From: Caryophanales bacterium UBA3631
GTDB lineage: Bacteria > Bacillota_I > Bacilli_A > RF39 > UBA660
NCBI GenBank assembly: GCA_002374055.1
Contig: DFLA01000029.1
Location: forward strand, 1 to 30,023
DNA: 30,023 nucleotides
Reading direction: 5' to 3'
Shown here: in pieces, positions 14,540 through 22,904 of the stretch
Layout of the letters: each line of letters begins with the position of its first letter
Numbering within the stretch: the stretch's first letter is position 1
Program-made: the position numbers and the translations under genes
Notes under the pieces: model-generated
Seen by the model: the letters and a program-made list of their open reading frames with translations, nothing else
The model's database searches: none
What the model was told of the DNA's origin: nothing

Positions 14540-14809
14540 TTGAAAATTACACAAGTAGAAGTTACAAAAAAAACAAAGGAAGGTTCTAGAATTAGAGGAT
14601 TTGCAAGAGTTACAATTGACGATTGCTTTCTTATAAATGACATAAGAATTATTGAAGGTGATGAAAAATTATTCATCGCAATGCCAAGTAGAAAAGTTGA
14701 AGGAGAAGATGGAGAAGTAAAATACAAAGATATTTGTCATCCACTAAACTCTGAAACTAGAGCACTATTTGAAGATGCAATTATTTCTAAATATAACGAA
14801 GCTGAATAA
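14540..14809 (+). CDS. spoVG: SpoVG, RNA/DNA-binding regulator
   Basis: 89 residues. SpoVG is a small nucleic-acid-binding protein that affects septation during sporulation and many other genes. Family motifs: ITQVEVTKKTKEGSRIRGFARVTIDD, then NDIRIIEGDEKLFIAMPSRK, then the KYKDICHPLNSETRALFEDAI segment (IAHPI.S.TR in Bacillus). The start codon is TTG at 14540, chosen because GAAGGGAGAG lies at the right distance and no ATG or GTG is near. Its own promoter follows the veg stop directly, and a terminator overlaps its stop codon. It is convergent with ftsX. Confidence 0.96.
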   Translation: MKITQVEVTKKTKEGSRIRGFARVTIDDCFLINDIRIIEGDEKLFIAMPSRKVEGEDGEVKYKDICHPLNSETRALFEDAIISKYNEAE

Positions 14810-14824
14810 GCTTTGTTTTTTTTT
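14797..14824 (+). terminator. Terminator of spoVG with stop codon in the loop
   Basis: Arms CGAAGCT (14797-14803) and AGCTTTG (14809-14815), five-base loop, nine T. The stop TAA is at 14807-14809. Confidence 0.8.
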
Positions 14825-14826
14825 AC

Positions 14827-14852
14827 AAAAAAAGATATAAAACTATATCTTT
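14827..14852 (-). terminator. Terminator of ftsX overlapping its stop codon
   Basis: Perfect nine-base arms AAAGATATA (14831-14839) and TATATCTTT (14844-14852) around AAAC, with a T run on the minus strand. The ftsX stop (14843-14845) straddles loop and stem. Confidence 0.85.
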
Positions 14853-15742
14853 AAATGCTTTTTAACAGCTGTATAACTTCCAAACATACCAACCAATATA
14901 CCAATTCCAACTAAAACAAATGAAATATTATAAACAAAAGGTTCTGGAACAATTAGTTTGATAAATGGAGAAAATAATTGACCATCAAACTTTTCATACA
15001 ACTTATTATATCCAAAAACTGTCAAAATAATAGGAACAATAGAACCCATAAGACCTAAAAACAATCCTTCAAGAATAAATGGAACCTTAATATTAATATT
15101 TGAAGATCCAACCAATCGCATAATCTCAATTTCCCTTTTTCTAGAAAAAATTGTAATCTTAATAGTATTAGTAATTAAAAAAGCAGTAACAATAACAAGA
15201 GCAATAACCATACCAATACTAACCTTTCTTACCATATCAAATAAAGAAACCAATTGTTCAACCATGCCTTCACCATATTTAACAATATCTACTCCATCCA
15301 ACTTAGAAATCTCATCAGCAACATACTTTATCTCATTAATATCTTTTACCTTTACTTGGAAAGTAGCTTGAATAGGAGTACTTTTCTCATCCCAATTTTG
15401 CATGACAGAAGAAAAAACATCACTAGAATCCATCATCTCACGAGATAATTCCATTTTAGATTTATAAACAACACTCTCTATATATGGCATCTTATCAATT
15501 TTATCCTTAATAGCATCAGTTTGAGAGTCAGTAACATCACGCTTCAAAAAAGTAACAATAGTAACATCTCCCTCAACAAGAGAAGCAAAATTATTAACAT
15601 TTTGAGAAAGAATTATCGCAATCGCAACAACAATCAAAGTAATAGTAATACATGATATAGAAGCTAAAGAAAGAGAAAAATTTCTAAAAACACTTTTAAA
15701 AGAATCTCTAACACTTCTAGAAAAAATTCTAATTGCTTTCAT
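14843..15742 (-). CDS. ftsX: Cell division protein FtsX
   Basis: 299 residues. FtsX is the membrane half of FtsEX, which controls peptidoglycan hydrolases at division (and spore entry in Bacillus). Four membrane helices: about 21-44 (LSLASISCITITLIVVAIAIIL), then three at 170-290. The first extracellular loop holds VEGDVTIVTFLKRDVTD..., the hydrolase-contact domain. SRKREIEIMRLVGSSNINIKVPFILEGLFLGLMG is the classic FtsX segment, seen in parts. Start: an ATG at 15748 is only three bases from the ribosome binding site AAGGAG, whereas 15742 is nine bases away, so 15742 is preferred. It overlaps ftsE by 14 bases. Confidence 0.94.
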   Translation of the reverse strand: MKAIRIFSRSVRDSFKSVFRNFSLSLASISCITITLIVVAIAIILSQNVNNFASLVEGDVTIVTFLKRDVTDSQTDAIKDKIDKMPYIESVVYKSKMELSREMMDSSDVFSSVMQNWDEKSTPIQATFQVKVKDINEIKYVADEISKLDGVDIVKYGEGMVEQLVSLFDMVRKVSIGMVIALVIVTAFLITNTIKITIFSRKREIEIMRLVGSSNINIKVPFILEGLFLGLMGSIVPIILTVFGYNKLYEKFDGQLFSPFIKLIVPEPFVYNISFVLVGIGILVGMFGSYTAVKKHLKI

Positions 15743-16424
15743 GAACATACTCTCCTTCCTTATAATCTCTTAAAACCCTACCAGTATCTAAAAGAATAAC
15801 CCTCTTTTTCATTTTATTAACAATCTCAGTATCATGAGTAACCATAATTATAGTTGTACCCAACTTATTAATTTCATCCAAAACCTTCATTATTTCCATA
15901 CTTGTAACCTCATCCAAATTACCAGTAGGTTCATCACATATAAGTAACTTAGGTCCATTAACAATAGCACGAGCAATTGCTACACGCTGTTGCTCACCAC
16001 CAGATAAATGCGTAGGATATTGTTTTGCTTTATTTTTCAATCCAACCAAATCAAGAACCTTAACAACCTTTTCATGAATCTCCCTTTTTGGCAATCCAAA
16101 AATTTCCAAAGCAAACGCAACATTCTCGTATACTGTTAATTTTGGTAATAATTTAAAATCTTGAAAAACAACACCAATTTTACGTCTTAACTTATATACC
16201 TTAGAATTTCTCAATTTTCCAACATTTATACCACCAACAATTATCTTACCACTAGTTGGCTTTTCTTCACGATACAACATTTTAATAAGAGTCGATTTGC
16301 CACATCCAGTAGATCCAATAACAAAAACAAATTCTCCTTTTTTTATATCCAAATCTAAATCTTGAATAGCAGTAACACCATTTTTATAGGTTTTCCTAGC
16401 CCCTCTAATTCTTATTAAATCCAT
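15729..16424 (-). CDS. ftsE: Cell division ATP-binding protein FtsE
   Basis: 231 residues, ABC ATPase partner of FtsX. Walker A GSTGCGKST (37-45), Q-loop at FQDFKLLP, signature LSGGEQQRVAIARA, Walker B LLICDEPTGNLD and the H-loop MVTHD. The FtsE-type opening (MDLIRIRGARKTYKNG) and the IKMLYREEKPTSG segment separate it from other ABC proteins. The ATG at 16424 has GAGGTG upstream. It lies 11 bases after yitT and overlaps ftsX, in the order prfB-yitT-ftsE-ftsX, close to the Bacillus prfB-ftsEX arrangement. Confidence 0.97.
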   Translation of the reverse strand: MDLIRIRGARKTYKNGVTAIQDLDLDIKKGEFVFVIGSTGCGKSTLIKMLYREEKPTSGKIIVGGINVGKLRNSKVYKLRRKIGVVFQDFKLLPKLTVYENVAFALEIFGLPKREIHEKVVKVLDLVGLKNKAKQYPTHLSGGEQQRVAIARAIVNGPKLLICDEPTGNLDEVTSMEIMKVLDEINKLGTTIIMVTHDTEIVNKMKKRVILLDTGRVLRDYKEGEYVHESN

Positions 16425-16435
16425 ATAACACCTCT

Positions 16436-17299
16436 TTACTTTTCACCTGAAACCTCATACGCATCCGTAACCAAGAAAAACGCATCAGGATCAATAGATT
16501 GAATTCCTTCCTTTGTCTTAAAATATTCCTTAGTAGGAATAATACACATAATAACCTTCATCATATTACCAGTATATCCGCCCCTAGCATCCAATACAGT
16601 AACACCGTGGCTCAAATTATTTAAAATATATTTCTTTACATCAGTTTCATGAGCTGTAATTATATAAAAACACTTAGACTCAGAAATACCCAATATAACC
16701 TTATCAGTCATAACACCAATAACATACATATTAATTATAGAATATATAAAATTCTGAAAACCAAATACAAATAAAGCAATAGAAATAATTAAACCATCCG
16801 TAACTAACATTGCCTTTCCAATAGATACCTTAAAATACTTAGAAACTATCTGATTTAATATGTCAGTCCCACCAGTAGTAAATCCAGACTTAAAAACCAA
16901 GCCCAAACCAAATCCATTAATAACAGAACCACATAAAACAGAAACAATAGTCTCAGTTGTTCCTAAATCAATATATCCAGCCAATGGACCAGTTAACTTA
17001 ACAAAAATAGGAAACAGCAAAGAACCAATAATAGAGTTTTTTGTCAAATCAGAACCTAACGAAAAATAACTCAAAATCAATAAAAGAATAGACCCAATCA
17101 TAATAACTATAGAAGGATCAATACCCATAGTTCTATAAAAAATAATACCTAAACCACCTACACCATAAACAATATTATTAGGTAGTAAAAAAATATTATA
17201 AGCAAGAGAAATAAGTAATAAACCCAATAAAAAGAAAGCCCATCTAATCAACCTATCCCTCTTATAAATTTGATTAACAACATTATCAATCTTAGTCAT
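16436..17299 (-). CDS. YitT family membrane protein (DUF2179 C-terminal domain)
   Basis: 287 residues. Five or six membrane helices fill the first two thirds: LIRWAFFLLGLLLISLAYN, IVYGVGGLGIIFY, the glycine-rich FGLGLVFKSGFTTGGTDILNQI and others. The last 90 residues are a soluble DUF2179 domain (KCFYIITAHETDVKKYIL, GVTVLDARGGYTG, VIMCIIPTKEY), the usual YitT architecture. The family's transport or signalling role is not established. The start at 17299 overlaps the prfB stop by eight bases, so expression is coupled to prfB. The codon pattern is normal for a minus-strand gene. Confidence 0.92.
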   Translation of the reverse strand: MTKIDNVVNQIYKRDRLIRWAFFLLGLLLISLAYNIFLLPNNIVYGVGGLGIIFYRTMGIDPSIVIMIGSILLLILSYFSLGSDLTKNSIIGSLLFPIFVKLTGPLAGYIDLGTTETIVSVLCGSVINGFGLGLVFKSGFTTGGTDILNQIVSKYFKVSIGKAMLVTDGLIISIALFVFGFQNFIYSIINMYVIGVMTDKVILGISESKCFYIITAHETDVKKYILNNLSHGVTVLDARGGYTGNMMKVIMCIIPTKEYFKTKEGIQSIDPDAFFLVTDAYEVSGEK

Positions 17300-18396
17300 C
17301 AATACCACCCTTCAAAGCACCATTTATAAATAAATCAATATCTCCATCCATAACCTTAGAGACATTACTAGTCTCTATATTTGTTCTATGATCTTTAACT
17401 AAACTATAAGGATGCATTATATAGCTTCTTATTTGAGAACCAAAATTTATATCTTTTTGAACACCCTGAATTTTTTTCAATTCTGACTCACGTTTCTCCA
17501 TCTCGAGCTTATATAACTTACTCTTCAAAACTCTCATAGCCTTTTCCTTATTCATTATCTGACTTCTCTCATCTTGGCAAGTAACCATAATTTTAGTAGG
17601 AATATGCAAAATTCTAACAGCACTATCAGTAGTATTTACGCCTTGACCACCATTTCCACTACTTCTGAATATATCAATACGCAAATCATTAGGATTAATA
17701 TCAATATTAATATTATTATCATCAAAATAAGGCATTACATCAACAGAAGCAAAAGAAGTATGACGTCTAGCACCACTATCAAAAGGTGAAATTCTAATTA
17801 ACCTATGAACACCCTTTTCACATTTCAAATATCCATATGCAAAATTACCCCTAACAATAATAGAAACACTTTTAATACCAGCAACGTCACCAGCTTGATA
17901 ATCAATTACCTCTAACTTATACCCCTTATCCAAACACCACCTAGTATACATACGATAAAGCATATTAGCCCAATCACAACTCTCAGTACCGCCAGCTCCA
18001 GGATGAATCTCTACAATAGCAGAATTTTGATCATATGGTCCATTTAAAACAAAACTGACCTCCAATTTACATAAATCAGATTCAATAATAGAAATATCAT
18101 CATTAACTAAATTAAATATCTCATCATCATATGAACTATCTAACATCTCAAGCAATTCAATATTACTATATATTTTATTTCTTAAAATCTCACACGACTC
18201 ATATTCATTTTTAATTAAATTAAGCTCATTAATAATAGACTCACTCTTTTTTTTATCATCCCAAAAGCCTGATGAATTAACAATTTTTTCTAGCTCTTCC
18301 TTACGTTTTAACTTAACCTCAGGTTCAAAGTAACCTCCATAAATCATCTATACGCTTTTTAAAATCATTATAAATATTAATTATTTCCCTATCCAT
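17292..18396 (-). CDS. prfB: Peptide chain release factor 2, with programmed +1 frameshift
   Basis: 367 residues after frameshifting. RF2 ends translation at UAA and UGA. The zero-frame starts at 18396 (GGAGG upstream) and reads 23 codons, MDREIINIYND...LWRLL, to CTT followed by TGA (18327-18325). A slip of one base at CTT continues as GAACCTGAGGTT, giving EPEVKLKRKEELE. The upstream UGGAGG serves as the internal Shine-Dalgarno at exactly the spacing found in E. coli (two codons before the stop). Domain features: GFWDD, then the catalytic GGQ loop in RSSGNGGQGVNTTDSAVRI, and the PGAGGTESCDWA, PF.SGARRHTSF and SLVKDHRT segments. It leads the prfB-yitT-ftsEX operon. Frameshifting autoregulates RF2, as known for the family. 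Confidence 0.96.
18322..18344 (-). promoter_or_regulatory. RF2 programmed frameshift site
   Basis: Shine-Dalgarno-like GGAGG, codon TTA, slippery CTT, in-frame TGA followed by A. Same order and spacing as the classic RF2 recoding signal; the base after UGA is A instead of the common C. Confidence 0.92.
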
Positions 18397-18419
18397 ATAT
18401 CCTCCTATTACCTTAAATA

Positions 18420-18428
18420 ATTATACCA
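18420..18428 (-). promoter_or_regulatory. Extended -10 promoter of prfB operon
   Basis: TGG-TATAAT on the minus strand (TATAAT at 18420-18425), about 25 bases before the prfB ATG. The -35 region is weak. Confidence 0.55.
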
Positions 18429-18483
18429 AAAAAATAGACAATAATCTACCATTTATATAATTTTTCTAAAACCAAAAAATAAC

Positions 18484-18508
18484 AAAAAAAAGGATTGAAC
18501 CTAAATCC
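18484..18508 (-). terminator. Terminator of mraY with stop codon in the loop
   Basis: Short arms GGATT (18492-18496) and AATCC (18504-18508), seven-base loop that contains the stop TAG (18501-18503), followed on the minus strand by eight T. The stem is short but the U tract is strong. Confidence 0.65.
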
Positions 18509-19493
18509 AAACCCCATAAATAACAGCTCCCATACCTAAAAGCATACCAAATACATAAAACAATCTAACAATATCAGTTTCAATCCATCCTAACTTTTCA
18601 AAATGATGATGCAATGGAGTCATCAAAAATACTCTTTTATGAAACATCTTTACAGAAAAAACTTGAATCAAAACAGATAAAGTTTCAATTACAAAAACAC
18701 CAGCAACAACAATTAAAGAAATCTCATGATTAGTAATAATAGAAACAGCCGCTAAAGTAGCACCTAAACTAAGACTTCCAGTATCACCCATAATAACTTT
18801 TGCAGGATGAGCATTATATACTAAAAATCCAAGTAAAGCACCAACTAATATAAAACAAAAAATTCCAATTTCAACATTACCAGCAATCCATTCAGAACCC
18901 AAACTAATAATACCAAAAGCAAAGAAAGAAATAACTGATAAACCACCAGCAAGGCCATCTAAACCATCAGTTAAATTAACCGCATTACTACTAGCCACTA
19001 AAATAAATAATAAAAACACACCATAAAACCATCCCATATCAATAGTTACGCCTAAAGAATGGATATCTAAAACAGGCTCTCTACCACTCTTCATAAAAAT
19101 TATGAAAAATATAAACGCAATAAGAGTTTGTCCAAATAATTTCTGAAACTCAGTTAATCCCTTATTATTATTTCTCTTTATTATTAAATAATCATCAAGA
19201 AAACCTAAAAATGCATAACTAATAAACACAAATAAAATTAAAAACAAATTATTAGAAAACTCTATTTTATCAGTAAATATCAAAATAATAATAGAAACAA
19301 TAGTAGGAATAATAAAAATTATACCTCCCATAGTAGGAACACCATTCTTTTGATTATGCAACTTACTTAAAAAAATACTAACTCTCTGTTTAACCTTCAA
19401 TTTTTTTAATAACGGAATAGCAATCAAGCCAAAAACAACAGAAATTACAAAAGAAACCATCATTGCTAATAACGATTTAGCCAAAATTAACAT
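18501..19493 (-). CDS. mraY: Phospho-N-acetylmuramoyl-pentapeptide-transferase (MraY)
   Basis: 330 residues, about ten membrane helices. Transfers phospho-MurNAc-pentapeptide to undecaprenyl phosphate to make lipid I. Family signatures: KLHNQKNGVPTMGGIIF, FLDDYLIIKRNNNKGLT (first catalytic Asp pair), NAVNLTDGLDGLAGG, NAHPAKVIMGDTGSLSLGA and MTPLHHHFEKLGW. It stands as a single gene between terminators rather than inside a division and cell wall cluster. GGGAG precedes the ATG at 19493. Substrate for the murE/murF products encoded 9 kb away, and the lipid carrier is recycled by uppP near the window's right end. Confidence 0.97.
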   Translation of the reverse strand: MLILAKSLLAMMVSFVISVVFGLIAIPLLKKLKVKQRVSIFLSKLHNQKNGVPTMGGIIFIIPTIVSIIILIFTDKIEFSNNLFLILFVFISYAFLGFLDDYLIIKRNNNKGLTEFQKLFGQTLIAFIFFIIFMKSGREPVLDIHSLGVTIDMGWFYGVFLLFILVASSNAVNLTDGLDGLAGGLSVISFFAFGIISLGSEWIAGNVEIGIFCFILVGALLGFLVYNAHPAKVIMGDTGSLSLGATLAAVSIITNHEISLIVVAGVFVIETLSVLIQVFSVKMFHKRVFLMTPLHHHFEKLGWIETDIVRLFYVFGMLLGMGAVIYGVWI

Positions 19494-19524
19494 ATAAACA
19501 TCTCCCTTTCATATAAACAAACTT

Positions 19525-19548
19525 AAAAACACTTATTAAAGTGTTTTT
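19525..19548 (-). terminator. Terminator of the pilin-like ectodomain gene
   Basis: Perfect ten-base arms AAAAACACTT (19525-19534) and AAGTGTTTTT (19539-19548), four-base loop. The gene's stop codon (19547-19549) overlaps the first arm. Confidence 0.85.
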
Positions 19549-20782
19549 AATCACCTATAACATATGGGTGCTTCTCTGTTCCATCCCCACTTTTATATAA
19601 AACATTTCCATTTATATTAATGACTGGCCTAACATAATTTTCCAAAGAAGCATTTCTAGTAGTCAAAGATCCACCATTAGAATTAAATACAACATATGAC
19701 TTATCCATACTTGCATTAAAAGTCCAACCAGTGTTTATATCAAAGAAATAATTATAATTAGTACACTCAGCATCATAAATATACTTACAATTAGAATCAA
19801 TACTAGGAATTAAAATATCATCAACATCCACAACACCAATATATAAATCATTATATACATCACTACATAAATTCAAACCATCAATCAAAGCATCACTAGA
19901 TGATATTTTTCCAATACACCAGTCATGTTTAACCAAAAATTTTCTGTTTTTTTCACTAACATAAGTATTATCTTCATATAATTTTTTCAAATATTCTAAT
20001 AACCTACTAACACGGAAATCATTAATTCCAGTATAACCATCTTTTTCAGAATTATATCTATCATCCCATGTATTCTTTTCAACTTTCTTTTCAACCAATA
20101 TTAGTTTAATACTACCATCAGAATTAATACCCATTATTCTCCAATTATTACCATTAAATTCTACATAATTATTTGGATATTCACCTCTAAAAATATACTC
20201 AGAACCAACATTATATAAACCATCACCAGATGTAACAACACCAGAAGAAATAATTTTGCTTGATAACTTAGAGCTTTCATATTCTCCTTCACAAACTAAA
20301 TAAGGAAAATAAACATAATCATCACTGTTTTTGGAAACACTAACATATCCACTACAACTAACACCATCTTTTACAAATTCAGAAAAAGGTTTCATAAAAC
20401 TTTCTTGAATTAATGTATCAACAGGAACAGATACAGAAGATCCATCCATGACAGGTAAATATTCACTATGCTTGTCATAATACTTTTCAGCAGCCTTTAC
20501 CATTTTAGATTCAATATCAGTATATTTTGCATCCTTAGAATTATTTCTATTAGCAAAGAAAATTAATACTGCAATTATAAATACTAAAATCATAACACCA
20601 ATTAAAATATATAAATAAGACTTCTTATCATTATAAAAACCTTTATTATAATCATTATTTACATTATTATTATCAACAGTATAAGTAAAAGTTTCTTGAT
20701 CCAAATCAGATACTTCATTCATATCACCATCAATAATTTCAGCATCTTTATCCAAATTCTTTTCTTGATCATTATTATCCAT
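19547..20782 (-). CDS. Membrane-anchored extracellular protein with pilin-like ectodomain
   Basis: 411 residues. I cannot name the family. The first 52 residues are acidic and Asn-rich (predicted cytoplasmic), followed by one membrane helix (about 55-77, YLYILIGVMILVFIIAVLIFF). The ectodomain begins with a pilin-like helix, KMVKAAEKYYDKHSEYLP. It continues with CSGYVSVSKNSDDYVYFPYLVCEGEY, a two-cysteine unit common in pseudopilin-like proteins of this group of bacteria (from memory). The second domain starts YNVGSEYIFRGEYPNNYVEFNGNNWRIMGI, a WRI-type motif seen in DUF6273-like surface proteins. There is no GFTLIE leader, so it is not processed as a pilin. The start at 20782 has GGAGG and a strong promoter upstream. 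Confidence 0.75.
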   Translation of the reverse strand: MDNNDQEKNLDKDAEIIDGDMNEVSDLDQETFTYTVDNNNVNNDYNKGFYNDKKSYLYILIGVMILVFIIAVLIFFANRNNSKDAKYTDIESKMVKAAEKYYDKHSEYLPVMDGSSVSVPVDTLIQESFMKPFSEFVKDGVSCSGYVSVSKNSDDYVYFPYLVCEGEYESSKLSSKIISSGVVTSGDGLYNVGSEYIFRGEYPNNYVEFNGNNWRIMGINSDGSIKLILVEKKVEKNTWDDRYNSEKDGYTGINDFRVSRLLEYLKKLYEDNTYVSEKNRKFLVKHDWCIGKISSSDALIDGLNLCSDVYNDLYIGVVDVDDILIPSIDSNCKYIYDAECTNYNYFFDINTGWTFNASMDKSYVVFNSNGGSLTTRNASLENYVRPVININGNVLYKSGDGTEKHPYVIGD

Positions 20783-20808
20783 AAAAACCTCCATATAAAT
20801 ATATAGCT

Positions 20809-20837
20809 AGTATAACAAAAATAAGATATTTTTGCAA
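20809..20837 (-). promoter_or_regulatory. Sigma-A promoter of the pilin-like ectodomain gene
   Basis: TTGCAA (20832-20837), 17-base spacer, TATACT (20809-20814) on the minus strand, placed in the short gap after the amidase gene. Confidence 0.8.
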
Positions 20838-20839
20838 TA

Positions 20840-22663
20840 TTATGGTTCAATATATTTAACCCCAATAGATTCTACATATTTCTTAATTTTAATCTCACTT
20901 AACTTCTTATAATTTTCAAGATTATAATACCAATACATATCAGAACTATTATTTATATATGCTCCTTCATATAAAATATTTTGTACCCCAAAAAGCTGAT
21001 TTGGCACTCTTATAACTGCATAATAATCCATGAAATCATAAACCTCACCATTAGCCTTATTACTTGCTTTAGAATCCTCATAATTTCTCGTATAAAATCT
21101 AGAATAAGGTTCATTAATACCATAATACAATTTAGACCATTCATCAGCGATACTATGCTCAACACCTAAATCATTATAACTTGCACCAGCCGGAACCAAA
21201 ATTTCCCATCCAGCCGAACCAGTATTAGTAGAACTATTATGGTGATTACTATATACAATTTTAGAAACAGAACCATAGTATCCAACAGCATAAGCCTTTT
21301 GCTCAACAATATCCCTACTATCATCCCCCATCACAATACCATAATTTTCATCAGTATCACGAAGAAGAAAAACCCTTAAACCATGATCTTCAAAACGCTT
21401 TTTCTCATATAAAGATAACTCAAGATTAATACTTTTTTCCCAATAAGAACCATTAGTAGCACCAAAATCAGCACCACCATGTCCAGGGTCAATAACAACA
21501 TCATATAAATATGAAAAATCCTCTATCTTCATATTTACAATATTCTTATCATAACTCATAGTTACAAGCTTATTACCAATATGTGCCCTAACAATACGAC
21601 TATAACAAGCTAAATTACTAACCATAGGATCTAAAGAATTACTCATTAAATAAAACTCATAAACACCATTTGAAAAATTAGTAACATCAAGATTCATTTG
21701 ATAATAATTATATCCACTAGATACAAGATCAATTATGCTTTCATCACCAGTATCCTTATTCTTCATAATAGCCTGATAGTTAAAACCAGATGTATTAACT
21801 AAACCTGTTAAAAAAATTCCATTATCAGTGAACTTATTAGTTAAAACACTATTAGAATTACTAGAATAACTATATTTAACAACAACAGTTCGATAAGCAT
21901 AAGAAACATTACCACTGGAATCAGATACAGAATACTTAATACTATATATACCCGGCTTACTATTATCAACATTATTTTCTATAACAACATTTTCAGTCAA
22001 ATCTTCACTAGAATTATCATTAACAATAAAACCTGCCTCATCATACTGCTCATTAACAAGCATTGTATAAACCTTTGAACCTAAAAGCTTAATAACAGGT
22101 ACTTCCTCATCAACAACATTTATTGTTCTATACAAAGTTCTAACCTGATTAATATTAGAATAATAAGTATAAACAACATGATAAATACCAGGAACACTAG
22201 TATTAACATTAGATGAATCAATTACTACCTCCGAACTATAATCAACCCCATCAATTATTAATTGAGCACCTTTTTCCTCATAAACACCATTTACAGGAAT
22301 TTGATTATAATCCTCATTCAACAACTTAAACTGTGCATTATCAATAGACGAAGAATATACAACATTAGACTGACTAGAAACAGTATTATTAGAAACATTA
22401 CTACGTAACAAAAATACACTAGTTAAAGTAACAATCAAAGTAAATGTACAAGTAGTAACAATCGCAAACTTGTGACTATTAAGTCGCTCTCTAATTTTAC
22501 CTAAAAAGCCCTTATTAATCTTCTTATCTAAAACAGGTAAATCAAAAGATATATCATCTTCTACTTCAACTATCTCAATATCATAATCATCAATTTCTAT
22601 AATTTCAACATCATCATTAAGAAGGTCCTCAAAATTAAGAACTTCAATACTTTTATTTCCCAT
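20840..22663 (-). CDS. Membrane-anchored N-acetylmuramoyl-L-alanine amidase with Ig-like domains
   Basis: 607 residues. Cleaves the amide between MurNAc and L-alanine in the wall. In order: a highly acidic cytoplasmic tail (1-50, e.g. DDVEIIEIDDYDIEIVEVEDD), a basic stretch, a membrane helix (66-86), and two DUF5011/Ig-like repeats (about 112-184 and 186-264; e.g. PGIYHVVYTYYSN, KPGIYSIKYSVSDSSGNVS). A linker domain comes next, then an Amidase_3 domain (387-605). Zinc ligands are His395 (DPGHGG), Glu409 (WEKSINLE) and His474 (SNHHN); Glu566 (LYEGAYI) is the catalytic acid. The start at 22663 has AAAGGAGG upstream; the longer reading from 22708 would include that site. Monocistronic. Confidence 0.92.
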   Translation of the reverse strand: MGNKSIEVLNFEDLLNDDVEIIEIDDYDIEIVEVEDDISFDLPVLDKKINKGFLGKIRERLNSHKFAIVTTCTFTLIVTLTSVFLLRSNVSNNTVSSQSNVVYSSSIDNAQFKLLNEDYNQIPVNGVYEEKGAQLIIDGVDYSSEVVIDSSNVNTSVPGIYHVVYTYYSNINQVRTLYRTINVVDEEVPVIKLLGSKVYTMLVNEQYDEAGFIVNDNSSEDLTENVVIENNVDNSKPGIYSIKYSVSDSSGNVSYAYRTVVVKYSYSSNSNSVLTNKFTDNGIFLTGLVNTSGFNYQAIMKNKDTGDESIIDLVSSGYNYYQMNLDVTNFSNGVYEFYLMSNSLDPMVSNLACYSRIVRAHIGNKLVTMSYDKNIVNMKIEDFSYLYDVVIDPGHGGADFGATNGSYWEKSINLELSLYEKKRFEDHGLRVFLLRDTDENYGIVMGDDSRDIVEQKAYAVGYYGSVSKIVYSNHHNSSTNTGSAGWEILVPAGASYNDLGVEHSIADEWSKLYYGINEPYSRFYTRNYEDSKASNKANGEVYDFMDYYAVIRVPNQLFGVQNILYEGAYINNSSDMYWYYNLENYKKLSEIKIKKYVESIGVKYIEP

Positions 22664-22754
22664 TTGATTACCTCCTTTATATATAAATATTATCTCATAA
22701 ACAAACACATAATTAAAATAAATAATTAATTATTAAAATAAACATTTACTAAAC

Positions 22755-22783
22755 TTTACATAATCATGTAAAAAAGATATAAT
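22755..22783 (+). promoter_or_regulatory. Sigma-A promoter of glmS
   Basis: TTTACA (22755-22760), 17-base spacer, TATAAT (22778-22783). Predicted start near 22790, giving a leader of about 190 bases that holds the ribozyme. Confidence 0.85.
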
Positions 22784-22826
22784 TAAAAGTAAGATGAATA
22801 ATAAATAGGAGGTAAAAAATTCATTT

Positions 22827-22904
22827 AGCGCCAGAACCACATTGGTTGACGAGGTTAGTAGTTATCGAATTTTCGGCGGATGCTACTACGGTGTTGTGTA
22901 CCGT
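22827..22904 (+). ncRNA. glmS ribozyme (glucosamine-6-phosphate-activated)
   Basis: Self-cleaving riboswitch controlling glmS. Core sequences in order: AGCGCCAGAAC (cleavage expected between A22827 and G22828), GACGAGG, then TTATCGAATTTTCGGCGGATGC, all conserved in the class. Helices visible: AACCA/TGGTT with a three-base loop (a very short P1 loop), TAGTAG (22856-22861) with CTACTA (22883-22888), and ACGGT (22888-22892) with ACCGT (22900-22904). It lies in the leader about 80 bases before the glmS ATG. It is compact compared with the Bacillus version. Confidence 0.95.

Noticed and set aside
17292..18347. prfB as a gene with a truncated N-terminus or a frameshift mutation
   Set aside because: The upstream frame, internal Shine-Dalgarno and CTT-TGA match the programmed RF2 frameshift, so the gene is intact.
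22664..22754. Promoter for the amidase gene (TTGTTT with a TATAAA 17 bases later)
   Set aside because: The start point would fall inside the ribosome binding site and the region is so A/T-rich that several equal candidates exist; no single one can be supported.
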